Positions 1 through 10,625 of a DNA stretch of 64,000 bases are shown piece by piece. The notes under the pieces were generated by a model. The model worked only from the letters and a program-made list of their open reading frames with translations. It searched no databases and was not told the origin of the DNA. This stretch comes from Epichloe hybrida. Its lineage: Eukaryota > Ascomycota > Sordariomycetes > Hypocreales > Clavicipitaceae. How positions within the stretch are numbered: the stretch's first letter is position 1; each line of letters starts with the position of its first letter. The DNA lies in the NCBI GenBank assembly GCA_019022495.1, contig JAFEKR010000011.1:806001-870000 (forward strand), written 5' to 3'. Position numbers and translations under genes: made by a program.

Positions 1-738
1 GCCCGTCACCATCTCATCGAGCAGAAAGCCAAAATAATCCCCGAGGAAGGTTCCGATTATTCCCAGCCTCCATGTCGACGAAACCACAAGAATGTTACCA
101 GCAGCCAGCAGCGTGTAAGCAGCAGCCTGTGAGTACACAGACAGAAGCAGCGGGTGCGAGGGTTGTTCTGATATAGCAGTCTTGTACAGCCAGTCACGTA
201 GCATGCCGAGGGAAAAGATGGTGGCAGCGAGGCCATAACAGGCCGCCTTTGAATTTCCGCCAAACAAGTTTGTTAGGACCTTGTTGTGATACTCTACAGG
301 ATTCGACGTCAGCCCGACATCGACTTCCATTCCATCATCGTGGAGAAAAAGGACACGGTTTGGATGTGACTCTGGATTTGAGGAGGATTTTGTGCGAACC
401 TTGTCGAGCAACGATGCTGCATGATACGAAAGCCGCCTGGTTAGCGAGCTACCTCAATCACGTACATTTGGGCGCGACCGAGGGGATCCTTCGTGGACGG
501 GTCGCGTGGATGAACTGAACTCACTTCCAGAACAACGGGTTAAAGGCAATGGATGCTGCGGATACTGTAGTTCATACAAGTCAAAGCTTTAATTAGTCAC
601 GGGAGGATTCGGTGCTGGGCCACGACATCACCGCTGCATCATGTAGATTAGAAGACAACGTCATCCAGGTCACTCACCGGCCAAGCTTTTCTTGTCGAAA
701 TCGACATAATGGACAAGGTCGCCCAGAAAAGACGACAT
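1..738 (-). CDS. opi3: Opi3-type phospholipid N-methyltransferase, 3' end cut by window edge
   Basis: Converts phosphatidyl-monomethyl- and dimethylethanolamine to phosphatidylcholine in the ER membrane using S-adenosylmethionine (family knowledge). I read four exons: 738-678, 564-525, 416-400 and 293-1. Together they give 137 codons in one frame, beginning MSSFLGDLVHYVDF, with NPLFWNIVARQEYHNK across two splice sites, then LFGGNSKAACYGLAATIF and a hydrophobic stretch ending LGIIGTFLGDYFGFLLDE. This matches the N-terminal two thirds of Opi3 (about 200 residues); roughly 65-70 C-terminal residues, including most of the SAM-binding part, lie outside the window. The third exon is only 17 bases, and the intron after it has an unusual GTTCGC donor; both are needed to keep the frame and the conserved VARxEYHN sequence. 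ATG at 738 is the only start that joins this frame. Identity is confident; exon edges are inferred by eye. Confidence 0.88.
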
Positions 739-1587
739 GGTGGGCAGTCTGATGATCAAGCACACACAATGGGTCAACAAAGTAAAGCAGTGCAGTGCAG
801 TTGGACTTCCAACGGCTGGCTGAGCAGATGCAATTCGCCTGAGCGGTCGCAGTAGCTCAACTGCGAACAGAGGAGGAAAGGAAGATGCAATGAAACAGTT
901 GCGTGGTTGCGTGGTTGCATGGTAATAAATGCTGGGAGTTACTCCGCAGCGCACGAGACCGCCCGCGCAGCCAAGCCAGCGAGCGTCATTATCGAGTGCG
1001 TTGAGCCGAGCTGGGGAGCGGCGGGTAGGAGCGGATGCGGATGCGATTCGTTGAGACAGAATTGATCCACCATCACAGCCCGAGCCTCGAGCGTCACCAA
1101 CAAACCACGTACTCGGTCTCGTGTCCCTTCTCAATTTGCTCAATCCTATGTGCGTGTCTGATTGTCAAGACGAGGCACAGTTCTTCTTCCGACAAAACAC
1201 CCATTGCCATTGCTCCGCCCAAGATCAGTCTTTGCTCCGTCTTTGTGGCCATGGTCATTGTTGGAGTTGAGACGGCTTTGGAATGCCCACCCGAGGCACG
1301 GAGCAGCCGTATGCTTCACGCATAATTTTCTTCGAGAAATCAAAAATTGGCCTCTACTTGATTGTACATGTCCTATCTTGACTTATCTTGGCTCATCCAC
1401 ATTCATTTGGTCATGTTTCATCATGTTGAGCATTGCACATGCTAGTCAACGGAATCCCTCCCTTCAGAGCGGGTTGTGAAACCTTGGCTCTAATACGAGG
1501 CTTCCCTTTCCTGTCAAGTTCATCTTCTGTCATTAGTATCGTGGAAAAAACTTCATCTAGCGATCGCTCCCGCTGGTGCCAATGCGC
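739..1587. other. Intergenic: opi3 upstream and rxt2 downstream sequence
   Basis: No supportable gene. Open frames here lack family resemblance and overlap on both strands. The part just above 738 should contain the opi3 promoter (inference). I saw no tRNA, repeat or terminator structure. Confidence 0.5.
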
Positions 1588-3150
1588 TCAATTCCGACGA
1601 GCCCGTGTCTTCTTGCCTGTTGTTATCGTATTGTCTTCTTCCTCCTCATCCTGACCCTTCTTCAGATCCTCTGTCAAACCCCACTCCTCCTTGTCGTACC
1701 AGTCCTCGCCATCGGACATGTCCCTGTTTGGCCCACAGTGAGCTTCCGCCTTGGCCCAGTTTAATACGTTGCTTCGAAGCCTCCGTGCTCGAAGTAAGCC
1801 ATGGTGTAGTCGACTCGCGCCCCTGCAAACTTCCTCTTGTTTCTGCACGTAGAGCGCCAGCAGTCGTCTTAGGTCCTCGGCCTCGGCCTCGGGAATACCC
1901 ATATTTCTGTCAGGCCTGGACCCAGGCGGTGCCAGAAACATGGGATGGACGAATGGCTCTTCTGATGACATTGATGAGGCCGCCGTTGTGGAAGGTCCTG
2001 CCTTTGAACCTTCCCCCAGGGTGGTTGCAAGCTTTGGTCTTTGCTGAGCCGTTGCGGCCCCGTTGTCGGCGTCCGTGTTCCCGCCGTCCCTTGATTGTTC
2101 TTGTGCGCTGGATTTTGGCTCTTCGTTTTCTCGCTCATTCTTACTTGTTTCTTGTCGTCCGTTACTTCTCGTGCCATCTTTTGTACCGAAATCCACGACG
2201 GACACATCGGCATCGGCTGTTGTATCGACAGAAGGGTCAGAATGCTCCTTGTTTGGCGCCTTGGTACTTGAATTTTGCAGGCCCCCATTGACTATATCGC
2301 CGGGCGAGCTTGAGGTAACGTCGTTACCCGGCAAGCTTTGTGAAGAGCGAGCGACGTGCTCCTCTGAATACAGATCGATATCGCTGGGGCCCACCATCGT
2401 CTCGCACGGCATCCAAACACCATCACCACAGAGCGAGGTCCACAGATGCCTTACTTGCCACAAGGAGTGATTTTCTTTGCGCATGATGCTACAGCTTTGT
2501 GTGATGAGTTCGGTCAGAGTTTTCGAGGTAAACGGTTTGGAGAGTGCCGAATGGTGTGGTAGATCGGTCGAGGAAGTTAGGGGAGCCAATACATCTGCGA
2601 AGGGTCAGAATCGGCGCGTGTCTGCAATCTTGGAACCCAAATCTTACGTTCGAGGTGAATGGTGGAATAGGGGTTGAGCTCGGCGGCCGCCAATTCAGCG
2701 TCTTCGATCCGATCAGCGTCATCGTCACTGATGATCTCGTAGCCTTCATCATCGACAAGCGGCGGGTTTCGGTATACTATGTTTCTTCGCACGCCAGCGT
2801 AATCCACAGCCTGGAGGGAAACGGAATGGTCAGATCAAAAATGACTTGAGTAGAAGTGATGACCACGACCGTTGGGAGACTCGTACCTGTTTGTAGGCGC
2901 TTGGGTTGGCTGTCGGTGCCAATTGTCCCTTGTGCGCAAATCGCGCTCTCTTCTGGAGCTTGTGGCCACGATTGGTTAAGCTCTCGATCTCGGAATCGGA
3001 ATCAGATTCTGCCACGACGAGTCTGGTTAGCGACAAATTGTCGGGGGGCTGACTGGTGAGCTGGCGATGGGACTTGCCGTAAGCTTTCCTCCTGAACGCT
3101 TTCTTCATGCCAGCTATTGTCTCGGCGAAGAGGATCTGTTGCGTTGCCAT
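1588..3150 (-). CDS. rxt2: Rxt2-like subunit of the Rpd3L histone deacetylase complex
   Basis: Nuclear subunit of the large Rpd3 histone deacetylase complex, affecting transcriptional repression (yeast Rxt2 family knowledge). Three exons: 3150-2887, 2810-2648 and 2594-1588, giving 1434 bases and 477 residues with phases that agree. Introns are 76 and 53 bases with GTACGA and GTAAG-type donors. The N-terminus holds FAETIAGMKKAFRRKAYG, a Ser/Asp-rich acidic patch (ESDSDSEIESL), then VDYAGVRRNIVYRNPPL and SALSKPFTSKTLTELI, the conserved Rxt2 N-terminal block. The middle (about residues 220-350) is low-complexity, rich in Ser, Thr, Asp and Asn. The C-terminus has a conserved helix EAEDLRRLLALYVQKQEEV, then RLRSNVLNWAKAEAHCG, an acidic tail and a basic end. 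ATG at 3150 is preferred over upstream in-frame codons because conservation begins there. It reads away from a non-coding region and does not look decayed. Confidence 0.85.
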
Positions 3151-5266
3151 CGTGGACAGAGTGGTGAACTGGCCAAGAGTTGTCAAGGATTCCAAGGCAA
3201 GTCGTTGGCGGCTCGCCAAAGCCGCGACGAAAGGCGTTGTGCTATGCTGTTCAGCGTGTCTTGCGGAAAATCAAAATTGACACACAAGCCAGGCGGATCT
3301 TTCAAACGATAAGTAAAGCTGGGACAGGTATGCTTGCGCTCCTAGTAGGTGATGCATTGAAGGGCGGGGATAATAGAGGAGAGAGCAAAATCGCCCGTGT
3401 GACGGAAGAAGGCAGGGGACAGCGCCATTCAAACATTTGCACTTTCGGCGGAAAACGCACAGAGGAGGCTTACTAAAAGTTAGTGTGCAAGGTTACGGCT
3501 GTGATGCAAGCCGGGCCGGGCTTCCTGGCTGATCAGACCCATTTTTGGCTTAGACTGCCATTGGCATTCAGCGTCACGGGGGCCTTGCTTTTGGCCGACG
3601 CCGGAAGGAGCGCGGTGAATGTACCAGGCATTGTCTGCCGCTCATTGGCTCAGTCAATTTGTCCACCGCGTTGTCGCGCCAGACATGACTAGGGGCAGTA
3701 GGCCAATCACGTTGTTAGGAGGTCTGATAGAAAGTGCACCTAGTAATCTCATGGCTAGAATCAAAAGTAATTTCACTTGAATTATAGTCTGGAATGCTTT
3801 CGTGCGATCAGAGGACAAAAAAAATCATTCAGGAGATGAGCTCTTGAATGTTATCTGGAGATTTTCGGGGTGGTCACTAGCATTTGCCAACGACGAGACG
3901 GCAACAGTAAAGATACAATCACGCTTATGCATCGCCTAAGAATAGACATGAATACGATGATTTGATGAAAGAGCAATGAAAACAAGGTTACGTCAAGGTT
4001 CTTCCTACGGCTCTTGAACTTAGAATGTTGTCTCGGCAATTACTCTATAGAGACTCTTTGATGACGCTTACTCGGGAGCACACGTGGAACCCAGAGTTCA
4101 CTCACCCATCACGACGCACTATGGGCCCTCAAATGTCAAATACAGCAAGATGTTCTCCACGAAGTAGCATAAACCGTTCTTTGTATCCTGTGAATCATGT
4201 GAATTTCATGCTGGCTTCTCCGTGCTAGCGTAAGAAAGTTGGTCAAGTCTTCGCGAATGACTTCTATCAAGCTTCCTCAGGCGGATGCGAGAACCCCTTA
4301 CCAACCAACCCTCCCCTTTTTTCTCATTGTGATGTGGCTCCAGTATGGTCATACCGTTTGGTAGAAGTTCCATCAGGTTTGACCTAGGCCACAGGCATAT
4401 TACTTACTACGGCTATCGGTACGCTTGTACTTATTATGAATACTCATCCTCCGTGACAAACAATTCAACTATTAGCTCAGAATTGCGAGATGTAGCTCGT
4501 ATGGTAAACGACGTTGGCATAGCAGCACCCAGGGTCAGTCAAGTGTGTTCAGGGTGAATAAGTTGAAGGGGGGGGCTTGGAGGCATGAGAGGCATCGTTG
4601 AATCACGAAGACGTGTACGGTTAGGGTTGGTCCAATGTCGCGAATTCTTCCAATAATACGGCTGGCTTGCTATTTTGATAGGATTCAGCTTTCAGATATG
4701 AAGTACAGTAAGAACGATGGGCAAGATCAAACACTAATAAGATCTCGGCACCACTTTCAGTACTTGCAAGGCGATCAGTATTAGGATCTTCACTCTTCAC
4801 TAGGTAAAATCGTAGACGCTTCCAAATGCACCGACTGCAGCATAGCTAATCTGCCGCGTTTTGCAAATCGTCTTAAGCAACTGTACATAGCGGAGGACGA
4901 CGAAACACAATGGCATCCCACACCCTCGGATGAAAGGATCTTTTCGGGCTACTGCTTAGTTCCAGCAAAGGCGATAGTACGATGAGGGGGCCGCTGAATC
5001 CCACCACATCCATCATGGCTATCCTCATTGGTGTTTCCGTATGATCTCAAAGAATGACCCAAACTCTACTGCAAGCACAGCTTTGTGTTCTATCTAGCCG
5101 GGCGACGCCGTGCACCCTTTCCATAGCGGTTTCCAGACTTGCAAGTTTTTTGCGCTCCCTGCCATCCAAAAGCTTCCGAGATGCAGCCACACAGGTAGTG
5201 CTAGCTCGATTGATTGCTTTACTTCGGCAACAGTGCTGATGACGCCAAGCCTTCCATGACGAGTTG
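3151..5266. other. Gene-poor stretch upstream of rxt2
   Basis: About 2.1 kb with only short overlapping frames, none recognisable. The first few hundred bases are the likely rxt2 promoter. Composition stays ordinary, not AT-rich. I see no RNA gene, inverted repeat or transposon end that I can support. Confidence 0.45.
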
Positions 5267-5440
5267 ATGCGCGCGAGCAATCAGGCTGAGATCGTTGCGG
5301 TGGTTGAAGACTTTAACTATATCCGCGCCGATGCACCAAGAAGACCTGCGGATCCAGACATGGGAGATGAAAACGAGGACGCCGAGGGATCTGAGGGCGC
5401 TTTAAAAGCGGACGCGGAACAGGTTTGGATAGCATCGTGA
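5267..5440 (+). pseudogene. Short coding-like fragment of unknown origin
   Basis: A 57-residue frame from ATG 5267, open for about eight further codons upstream. It reads MRASNQAEIVAVVEDFNYIR and ends in an acidic, Ala-rich tail (DENEDAEGSEGALKADAEQ). Codon use looks coding, but the upstream DNA (5042-5260) has stops in this frame and no exon I can join. Neither family nor start can be identified. It may be the remnant of a gene or mobile-element protein, or a chance frame. Confidence 0.2.
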
Positions 5441-5814
5441 ATATCAAACTTCGCCGAAGCCTACTCCGTTTTTAGAAATCGCCGTGCCGCCTGTACATGG
5501 CGACTGCAGCGCCCCTTCGCCAAGCTAAGATTACTATTCTGTTTTCTACACAAGGGCTTTCTTAGCCTTAAAAAGATATTCCACCGGAGGAACGCCGAAA
5601 TGGGCGCATGCCATGTTAGCACCGATCTTGCAACCACCTGGCTTGTGGGGGCGGCGCACTGTACATACATCCCGGTTATGACTTATGAGTGAGAGAACAT
5701 AGCTCCCAGAATCGTGCAGCCTGACTACAGTAAGCCGATTAGTTGAATAAAATAATGGCACCGAGGCTGTGAGTATGACGTTGTTCCGAGGACGGCTCCC
5801 TTGGAGGTTTGAAA

Positions 5815-5820
5815 TATAAA
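5815..5820 (+). promoter_or_regulatory. TATA box candidate for the cysteine-rich protein gene
   Basis: TATAAA lies 184 bases before the ATG at 6004, followed by a C-rich, A-rich leader typical of fungal 5' UTRs. A GTAAGT near 5947 with a plausible acceptor GTAG just before 6000 suggests a 5' UTR intron. Inference from sequence only. Confidence 0.4.
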
Positions 5821-6003
5821 CAGGCGAATCACCCCTTCAAGAATCGCACTCACAATCTACACTCATACCGCTCTATTCTTGCTGAACCTTGCAGCATTCC
5901 TGATCATAATCAGTCACACTACACTTTATTATTCAAAGATCCGTTTGTAAGTATCAATGATCCTTTGGTTTCTGCTCATGGGTTAATGGAGGTAGTTTTC
6001 GCA

Positions 6004-6309
6004 ATGCATACTTCTACTGTAGCTATTGCATTCTTGTTCCTGCAAGGGACTATGGCGGGCTACGCAGAAGTTTGCTTAGTGAAAAGTCGTGGTTGTATCG
6101 ACTATCGAGTAACAAAGGATTGTTGCGCAGCAGTAGGGGGCCAGCAGCACTTCGATGAAAATGACCATGTCTGCAAGTCCAACAATCTTTGTGGTGGCAA
6201 CAGCGTCAACATTGGGAAAATGGTGAAATGTTGCGAAGGCCGAGGTGCCGGTAGCAGAGAGCTGTCTCGAACTGAGTGCAGGCCAAAAAACGCACCGCCA
6301 AAGTGCTGA
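6004..6309 (+). CDS. Small secreted cysteine-rich protein, effector-like
   Basis: A 101-residue frame starting MHTSTVAIAFLFLQGTMAG, a clear N-terminal signal peptide with likely cleavage near residues 18-21. The mature part of about 80 residues holds ten cysteines in the order C-x6-C-x8-CC-x15-C-x5-C-x12-CC-x14-C-x8-C, ending in a Cys. Ten cysteines would allow five disulfides, so a compact secreted protein is expected. I cannot assign a family; the CC pairs are found in several fungal effector and killer-type families, but spacing alone does not decide. ATG 6004 is chosen because the signal peptide starts there; an in-frame ATG at 5986 would add MEVVFA. It stands alone with large empty flanks, a common setting for effector genes. 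No lesion is visible. Confidence 0.6.
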   Translation: MHTSTVAIAFLFLQGTMAGYAEVCLVKSRGCIDYRVTKDCCAAVGGQQHFDENDHVCKSNNLCGGNSVNIGKMVKCCEGRGAGSRELSRTECRPKNAPPKC

Positions 6310-7827
6310 AGCCCTCGCGAGACTCAGCCACCTAGACTGAGGCTCGTCTAGAAGATCGGGGCGGCTTTACGGCCGCCACTCGCAGGGTGTGGCACGATAC
6401 AAGTCAGATGGGAAAGGTTCAAACTGTGGACATCACTTCGCTCACTTAAGGCAATGGTAACACCATGAGTAATTGTTTTTCGTACAAGTCCAATCATTAT
6501 ACAGAAATAAAGTCCTTCATTTTGCCCAAACTATTCCAAACAGTTGCGTTACGTGACTTGAAAATGGTCATTCAGCCAAAGGCTATATGTATACATTAAT
6601 CCATAGGTCTCCTGTCAGAAGTACGGTGTCTGTTTCCTCGTGCCAAAAATCTCATGGTACTTCCTCATCAGTTCCTACCCTTGTCCCGTACGTATATCGT
6701 TAAGCGTGACCCCCGTGACAGTAGTTCTCAGGTATTTCTGCTGGACGGCGTGTGATCTCTCCGTTCCCCATCCTTTCAGGGCAGATACATATACACAGGG
6801 TGGTCATCGTTGAAATCCGGGGTGTTGGTTAAGTTGAAACAAAGGTGATACGGCCTGCTATAAGTTTATGGACCTGCCTAGCTGTACAGCCAGAAGTCTG
6901 TAGCCCACACAAGCGATGCAAGATGTGAGACGGTGTGGAAAGTAATGATGATAACTTCAGCTATCTAGGCTATCCACACGTGGCACAACGAGGCTCTACT
7001 GTACGAGGGTAAAGAGAGTCTCTGCCCTCCAAGTGCTAAGGTCTTGTAATTAGCCGCGAAGATGGTTTAAAGGCATGCTTATTGTGTTGTATGGCGATAA
7101 AAATGATAGCGTCATGTTAAAACAATAGCTATGCTCTTTTTTTAAAACACAGATAGATTCTATACAAAGCTTAGTAGGAAGATATATAAGTAAGTTCTAA
7201 AGATAAATTAGGAGAAGCGGCGGATACGCATTTACTTTTGACGGATGCGCGTTTAGTTGCCATATATGTAAGAACCCAGAAGGTGTGCTAGGATCTCCAA
7301 TAGACCAAAACTCCGTCAATGCTAGCCGCTGCTAACATTGCACCTTACAATTACGCAAGACCTGTCGCCGCGCCTTGCCCTATGGGCCACGTCGTTGCGT
7401 ACACATCACGCCTTACAACGCACAGCGCCTCACAAGGAAATCTAATAAAGGGAAAAGGGAAGCTTATCATAAGCTTTAAATCTATGAATAAGTAGATCTA
7501 GGTCTTTAAATAAAGCCTATAATAAAATCAATAATAAGTAAGATGCGTGAATCTGCATTAACAAACGAAGAGGAGGTGACGAGGGTAATGCCTCAGGTTT
7601 GAGACTGCAATGTGAGGCTGCGATATCCTCAACACTACTACAGGCCAGCAGGCGCCGCCCAACAAGGACTCCGACTCGATTGTAGGCAGGTTACGGCGTG
7701 GCAATTGGCTGTTATATCCTCAACTTGCACTCAACGCCCATCGCGGCGTGGACGACACAGCGACCCAACAAGGCCGCTGCTTCATATTGTGTCACTTGTG
7801 CATGTTTTCATTTGCAACTCACCCGGC
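6310..7827. other. Intergenic, no recognisable gene
   Basis: About 1.5 kb. Locally AT-rich around 7080-7220 and 7440-7550, but nothing like the RIP-type sequence on the right. Short frames at 7612-7930 overlap in all phases; one of them flows into the next gene's start. No repeat ends or RNA genes recognised. Confidence 0.4.
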
Positions 7828-9095
7828 ATGGGCATGCCGAAAAAACTTTCCGATTGGATCCACCGCCAAGCAGCCCAGCTGCAACGCCAATGGAAAGGAC
7901 AACGCTGACACGGAACGCGAAGACTCGCTGAAGGAGCTGAGCTGTGTCTGAGTAACAGCAACAGCGACAGCAACGCGCATCGTCGCCCTTTAACACCTAC
8001 GGCTCAGTGCCGTCCTGACAGTGGCCGGATTTTTGGCAACGGCCCCTCTTTCGAACTTCCGACCCATGTTCGCGAGAAAATCATCACGGCCGCCTTTGGA
8101 GACCGTGCGTTGCACCTGGTGCTGGAGTATCGTCAGGCCCATCGACAAAACCCTCAGTCCCACGCCGGCTTCTGGCTTGGCCAGTCTGCTCGTGGGCCGT
8201 CATCAGACGTTGAATGGGACACAACTTCAATTACAGCTTGGAGATGGCGAAGCTGCGTTTGTCACCGAGACCCTCCCACTCGTAAATGGTCCGCCATGCA
8301 CATATCCCTAGATGGATGTCTTCAAGGTGAACCCATGTCATGTGCACATTGGGAGAGGGGAGCATCTATGCCTGGTAAATGCCTCGCCGGCGTCATGGGC
8401 TGGCTCCTCTCATGTCTACAGTCGTAAGTACCGAGTGTTAAAGCCCACGGTCATCTAGTCTAAAGCTAACGAATGATGCTGGTTTGAGGTATACCGAGAC
8501 CATAGGACTTCTCTACAGCAGCAATATCTTCAAGTTTGACGACTGGTCAGATACGCTGCGCTACATACCCCAGCTGATTCTGCCGCAGAGACTGGCGGCT
8601 CTCAGATACGTCGAGATTCAGTACTGCATGCGAGGCAAGACAGTCGCTGAAACCACCCAGGCGGATACTTCGCCTTTTGATGCGTTGCTTCGCAGTATGT
8701 CCCAAGTCGAGATCGTGCATATTTCTCTCTTCGGCGGCGATCTTACACCTCTTGATCGAAAGCCACAAATGGATGAAGTCGACCTCAAGCGGCAGCGGAT
8801 GGTTTACGAAGCAGGCGAGAGGTGGACACACATCCTGACAGACGGCCGCCTCAAGCATCTGTATCTTGCTGTCCCATCGTCTGTCTACAATCGATGGCAG
8901 CAGGCGTCAAGTCGACAGTCAAATCAATCTATCCACGATTACCCCGGCCCAAGATTCTGGCGAGCTATCAATACACCGGCGCCTTCGTCAGAGGCTGCGA
9001 CAGAATCGCCGTCTACGGAAACTCCTGGATACTGGATTGTTCGAGGAATGGACGATTATATACCGCGAGAATCGCATTGTTTTCAGCCGAGTTAA
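7828..9095 (+). pseudogene. DUF7730-type fungal protein with an in-frame stop
   Basis: Resembles the large ascomycete family of unknown function annotated DUF7730. Reading from ATG 7828, the frame gives MGMPKKLSDWIHRQAAQLQ, a TGA at 7906-7908, then stays open in the same frame through RPLTPTAQCRP, FELPTHVREKIITAAFGDRA and LHLVLEYRQ to 8423. A 65-base intron (GTAAGT at 8424, acceptor 8487-8488) joins LLSCLQS to YTETIGLLYSSNIFKF, and the second exon runs to the stop at 9093-9095, ending in PGYWIVRGMDDYIP. Conserved blocks are in the expected order and the splice phase agrees, so the only visible lesion is the TGA. There is no GT between ATG 7828 and the TGA, so an intron starting there cannot remove it. 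A different first exon upstream could still make it functional. It converges on the LysM gene, 53 bases between stops. Confidence 0.65.
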
Positions 9096-9148
9096 AAAAT
9101 CAAGAAGTGCGGCGCTTATGTGGCTTCGCTATTAAGATCCGGACTCTA

Positions 9149-10123
9149 TCATTGAATTGTTGTAACCAGGCCTGATACACCAATACAGACGTAATTCTTT
9201 AGCCACAGCGACTTGAAGTCGGCTCCAACGCCCGAATTCCACTTGTAGACGTCACTTCGAGAGTGAAGGAAGATTTTCTTAGCAGTGATACTCAATACTC
9301 GTGCGGCGGGTTGGTAAGAGCTCACCTGAGATCAATGCCGTTCGAATTGGCAATGGACCAGCTACTATCACCATCTTTGACAAAGTAAAATCGCTGGCAT
9401 CCGCTTATCATTCCCGGCTGGAGGAAGAGCAAGAGCACTATTGTCAACGTATTCCATTACCGACAATGAAAAGTGTGGGTGCGAAGAGTCTGGAGGGAAG
9501 CCAAAGACTACTAAGCAAGGCTCACCTGTGTGGGAAGAGGCGTGGCAACACCTCCCGACGACGTTGTTATAGGTGGAATCGAGGAATTGGAGCTAGTTGA
9601 GGTAGAAGGAAGTGACGTCGGCGTCGGCGAACTACTCTGTCCTTGAGGTGTGCTCGTCATAACGGGACCCCCGATTCCGACACAGACTTTGTAGTAGCGT
9701 ATCCCAGTCGTATCAACCGTGACTCTGGACCCCCAAGTGCCAGGATCAATATGATAGCAAAACACAGCAAGACGAACTACGGGCATCGATGATGGCAGCT
9801 ACAAGCACTTGCAAAGCCGCGAGCGTCAGCCAGATGCAGGCCAGTCGGGGCGAGACGCTTACGGGGATCTTGGCGCCATCGCAGGCAGTCTTCCTTGTAA
9901 TCAAGGTCACAAGGAGAATATGAACCATGGCTGCGGGAATGATCTCGTTTGTGGCAGGACATAGAGTTTCTCCCATGCCATGTTCATGAGCATGTTGAGG
10001 CTGACCATGGTTCGAAGGCTGACATGTCAGACTGTGTACGGCTGCCCGGAGCACTGTGTTGCAATGCAGCACTTCATTTAAGAATTCAAGGCATACAGGC
10101 GGGCCAACTGGGAAAAATGTGCC
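9149..10123 (-). CDS. LysM-domain secreted protein gene, 5' structure unresolved, possibly decaying
   Basis: LysM proteins bind chitin; secreted fungal ones mask hyphal chitin or GlcNAc oligomers from hosts or prey. The 3' half is clear: exons ending at 9526, then 9417-9326 and 9254-9149, with introns of 108 and 71 bases. They read through a Ser/Thr/Pro linker (TSTPQGQSSSPTPTSLPS) into GCQRFYFVKDGDSSWSIANS, then GIDLSDVYKWNSGVGADFKS and LWLKNYVCIGVSGL, stop at 9149. That is one LysM domain; the usual Cys of the GDxC position is Ser. An upstream fragment PGTWGSRVTVDTTGIRYYKV before CVGIGG looks like the end of an earlier, degenerate LysM. A further piece near 10,117-10,020 (FFPVGPPVCLEFLNEVLHCN) resembles the N-terminal region of these proteins, but the frame between is interrupted. 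Adjacent chitinase remnants fit the known pairing of LysM and subgroup C chitinase genes. Confidence 0.6.
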
Positions 10124-10389
10124 GGTCTCGATCGATCCGAGCCGTTGAAACGAAATGAAATGCGGCGCCCGACCCGTCACATCGGTGCTAGGCGTAAAGC
10201 GTAAGCTTACCTGCAGCGAGGCGTGTTTAGTGATAATATACGTGGAGGCAAAAGTTCCGTTGCCCATCTTGGCAATTACCAGTGGAACGGAATTTCTGAG
10301 CAATAGGGACAGACAGGGCTGCAGAGGCTTTTGCAGTTGGGTGAAGCCTGGTGTAGTTCTGCACCATGTTGTTACCAGCCGTTCCCACA

Positions 10390-10625
10390 TCTCAAGCAAT
10401 GACTATGAAGCCGGTCTCGACGAGAGGTCGTTCAAGTGGGAGAAGCAGAATGCTTTGACATGCCGGGGAAACATCAACCGCAGGAACTGGCTCAAGATCA
10501 AGTACAACGACAAGGGCGTGCTGTCCACCACGAACGGACTACAACCTGTCAACGAGAAGGAAGATCCCGGCTACAAAGGCCCTACCATGCACCTCAGCGA
10601 CAGCTTGAAGGTAAACTTTGACTAA
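10390..10625 (+). pseudogene. Unrecognised coding fragment abutting the chitinase remnant
   Basis: An open frame on the plus strand from about 10,390 reads SSNDYEAGLDERSFKWEKQN, then NWLKIKYNDKGVLSTTNG and ends LSDSLKVNFD with a stop at 10,623-10,625. It has charged, evenly mixed, protein-like composition. The frame continues upstream but loses that character and overlaps the LysM gene's 5' region on the other strand. It stops exactly where the minus-strand chitinase remnant stops, so a rearrangement breakpoint may lie at about 10,622. Family unknown. Confidence 0.3.

Noticed and set aside
4345..4557. 70-codon frame in the gene-poor stretch
   Set aside because: No signal peptide, domain or splice partner; composition does not stand out from chance.
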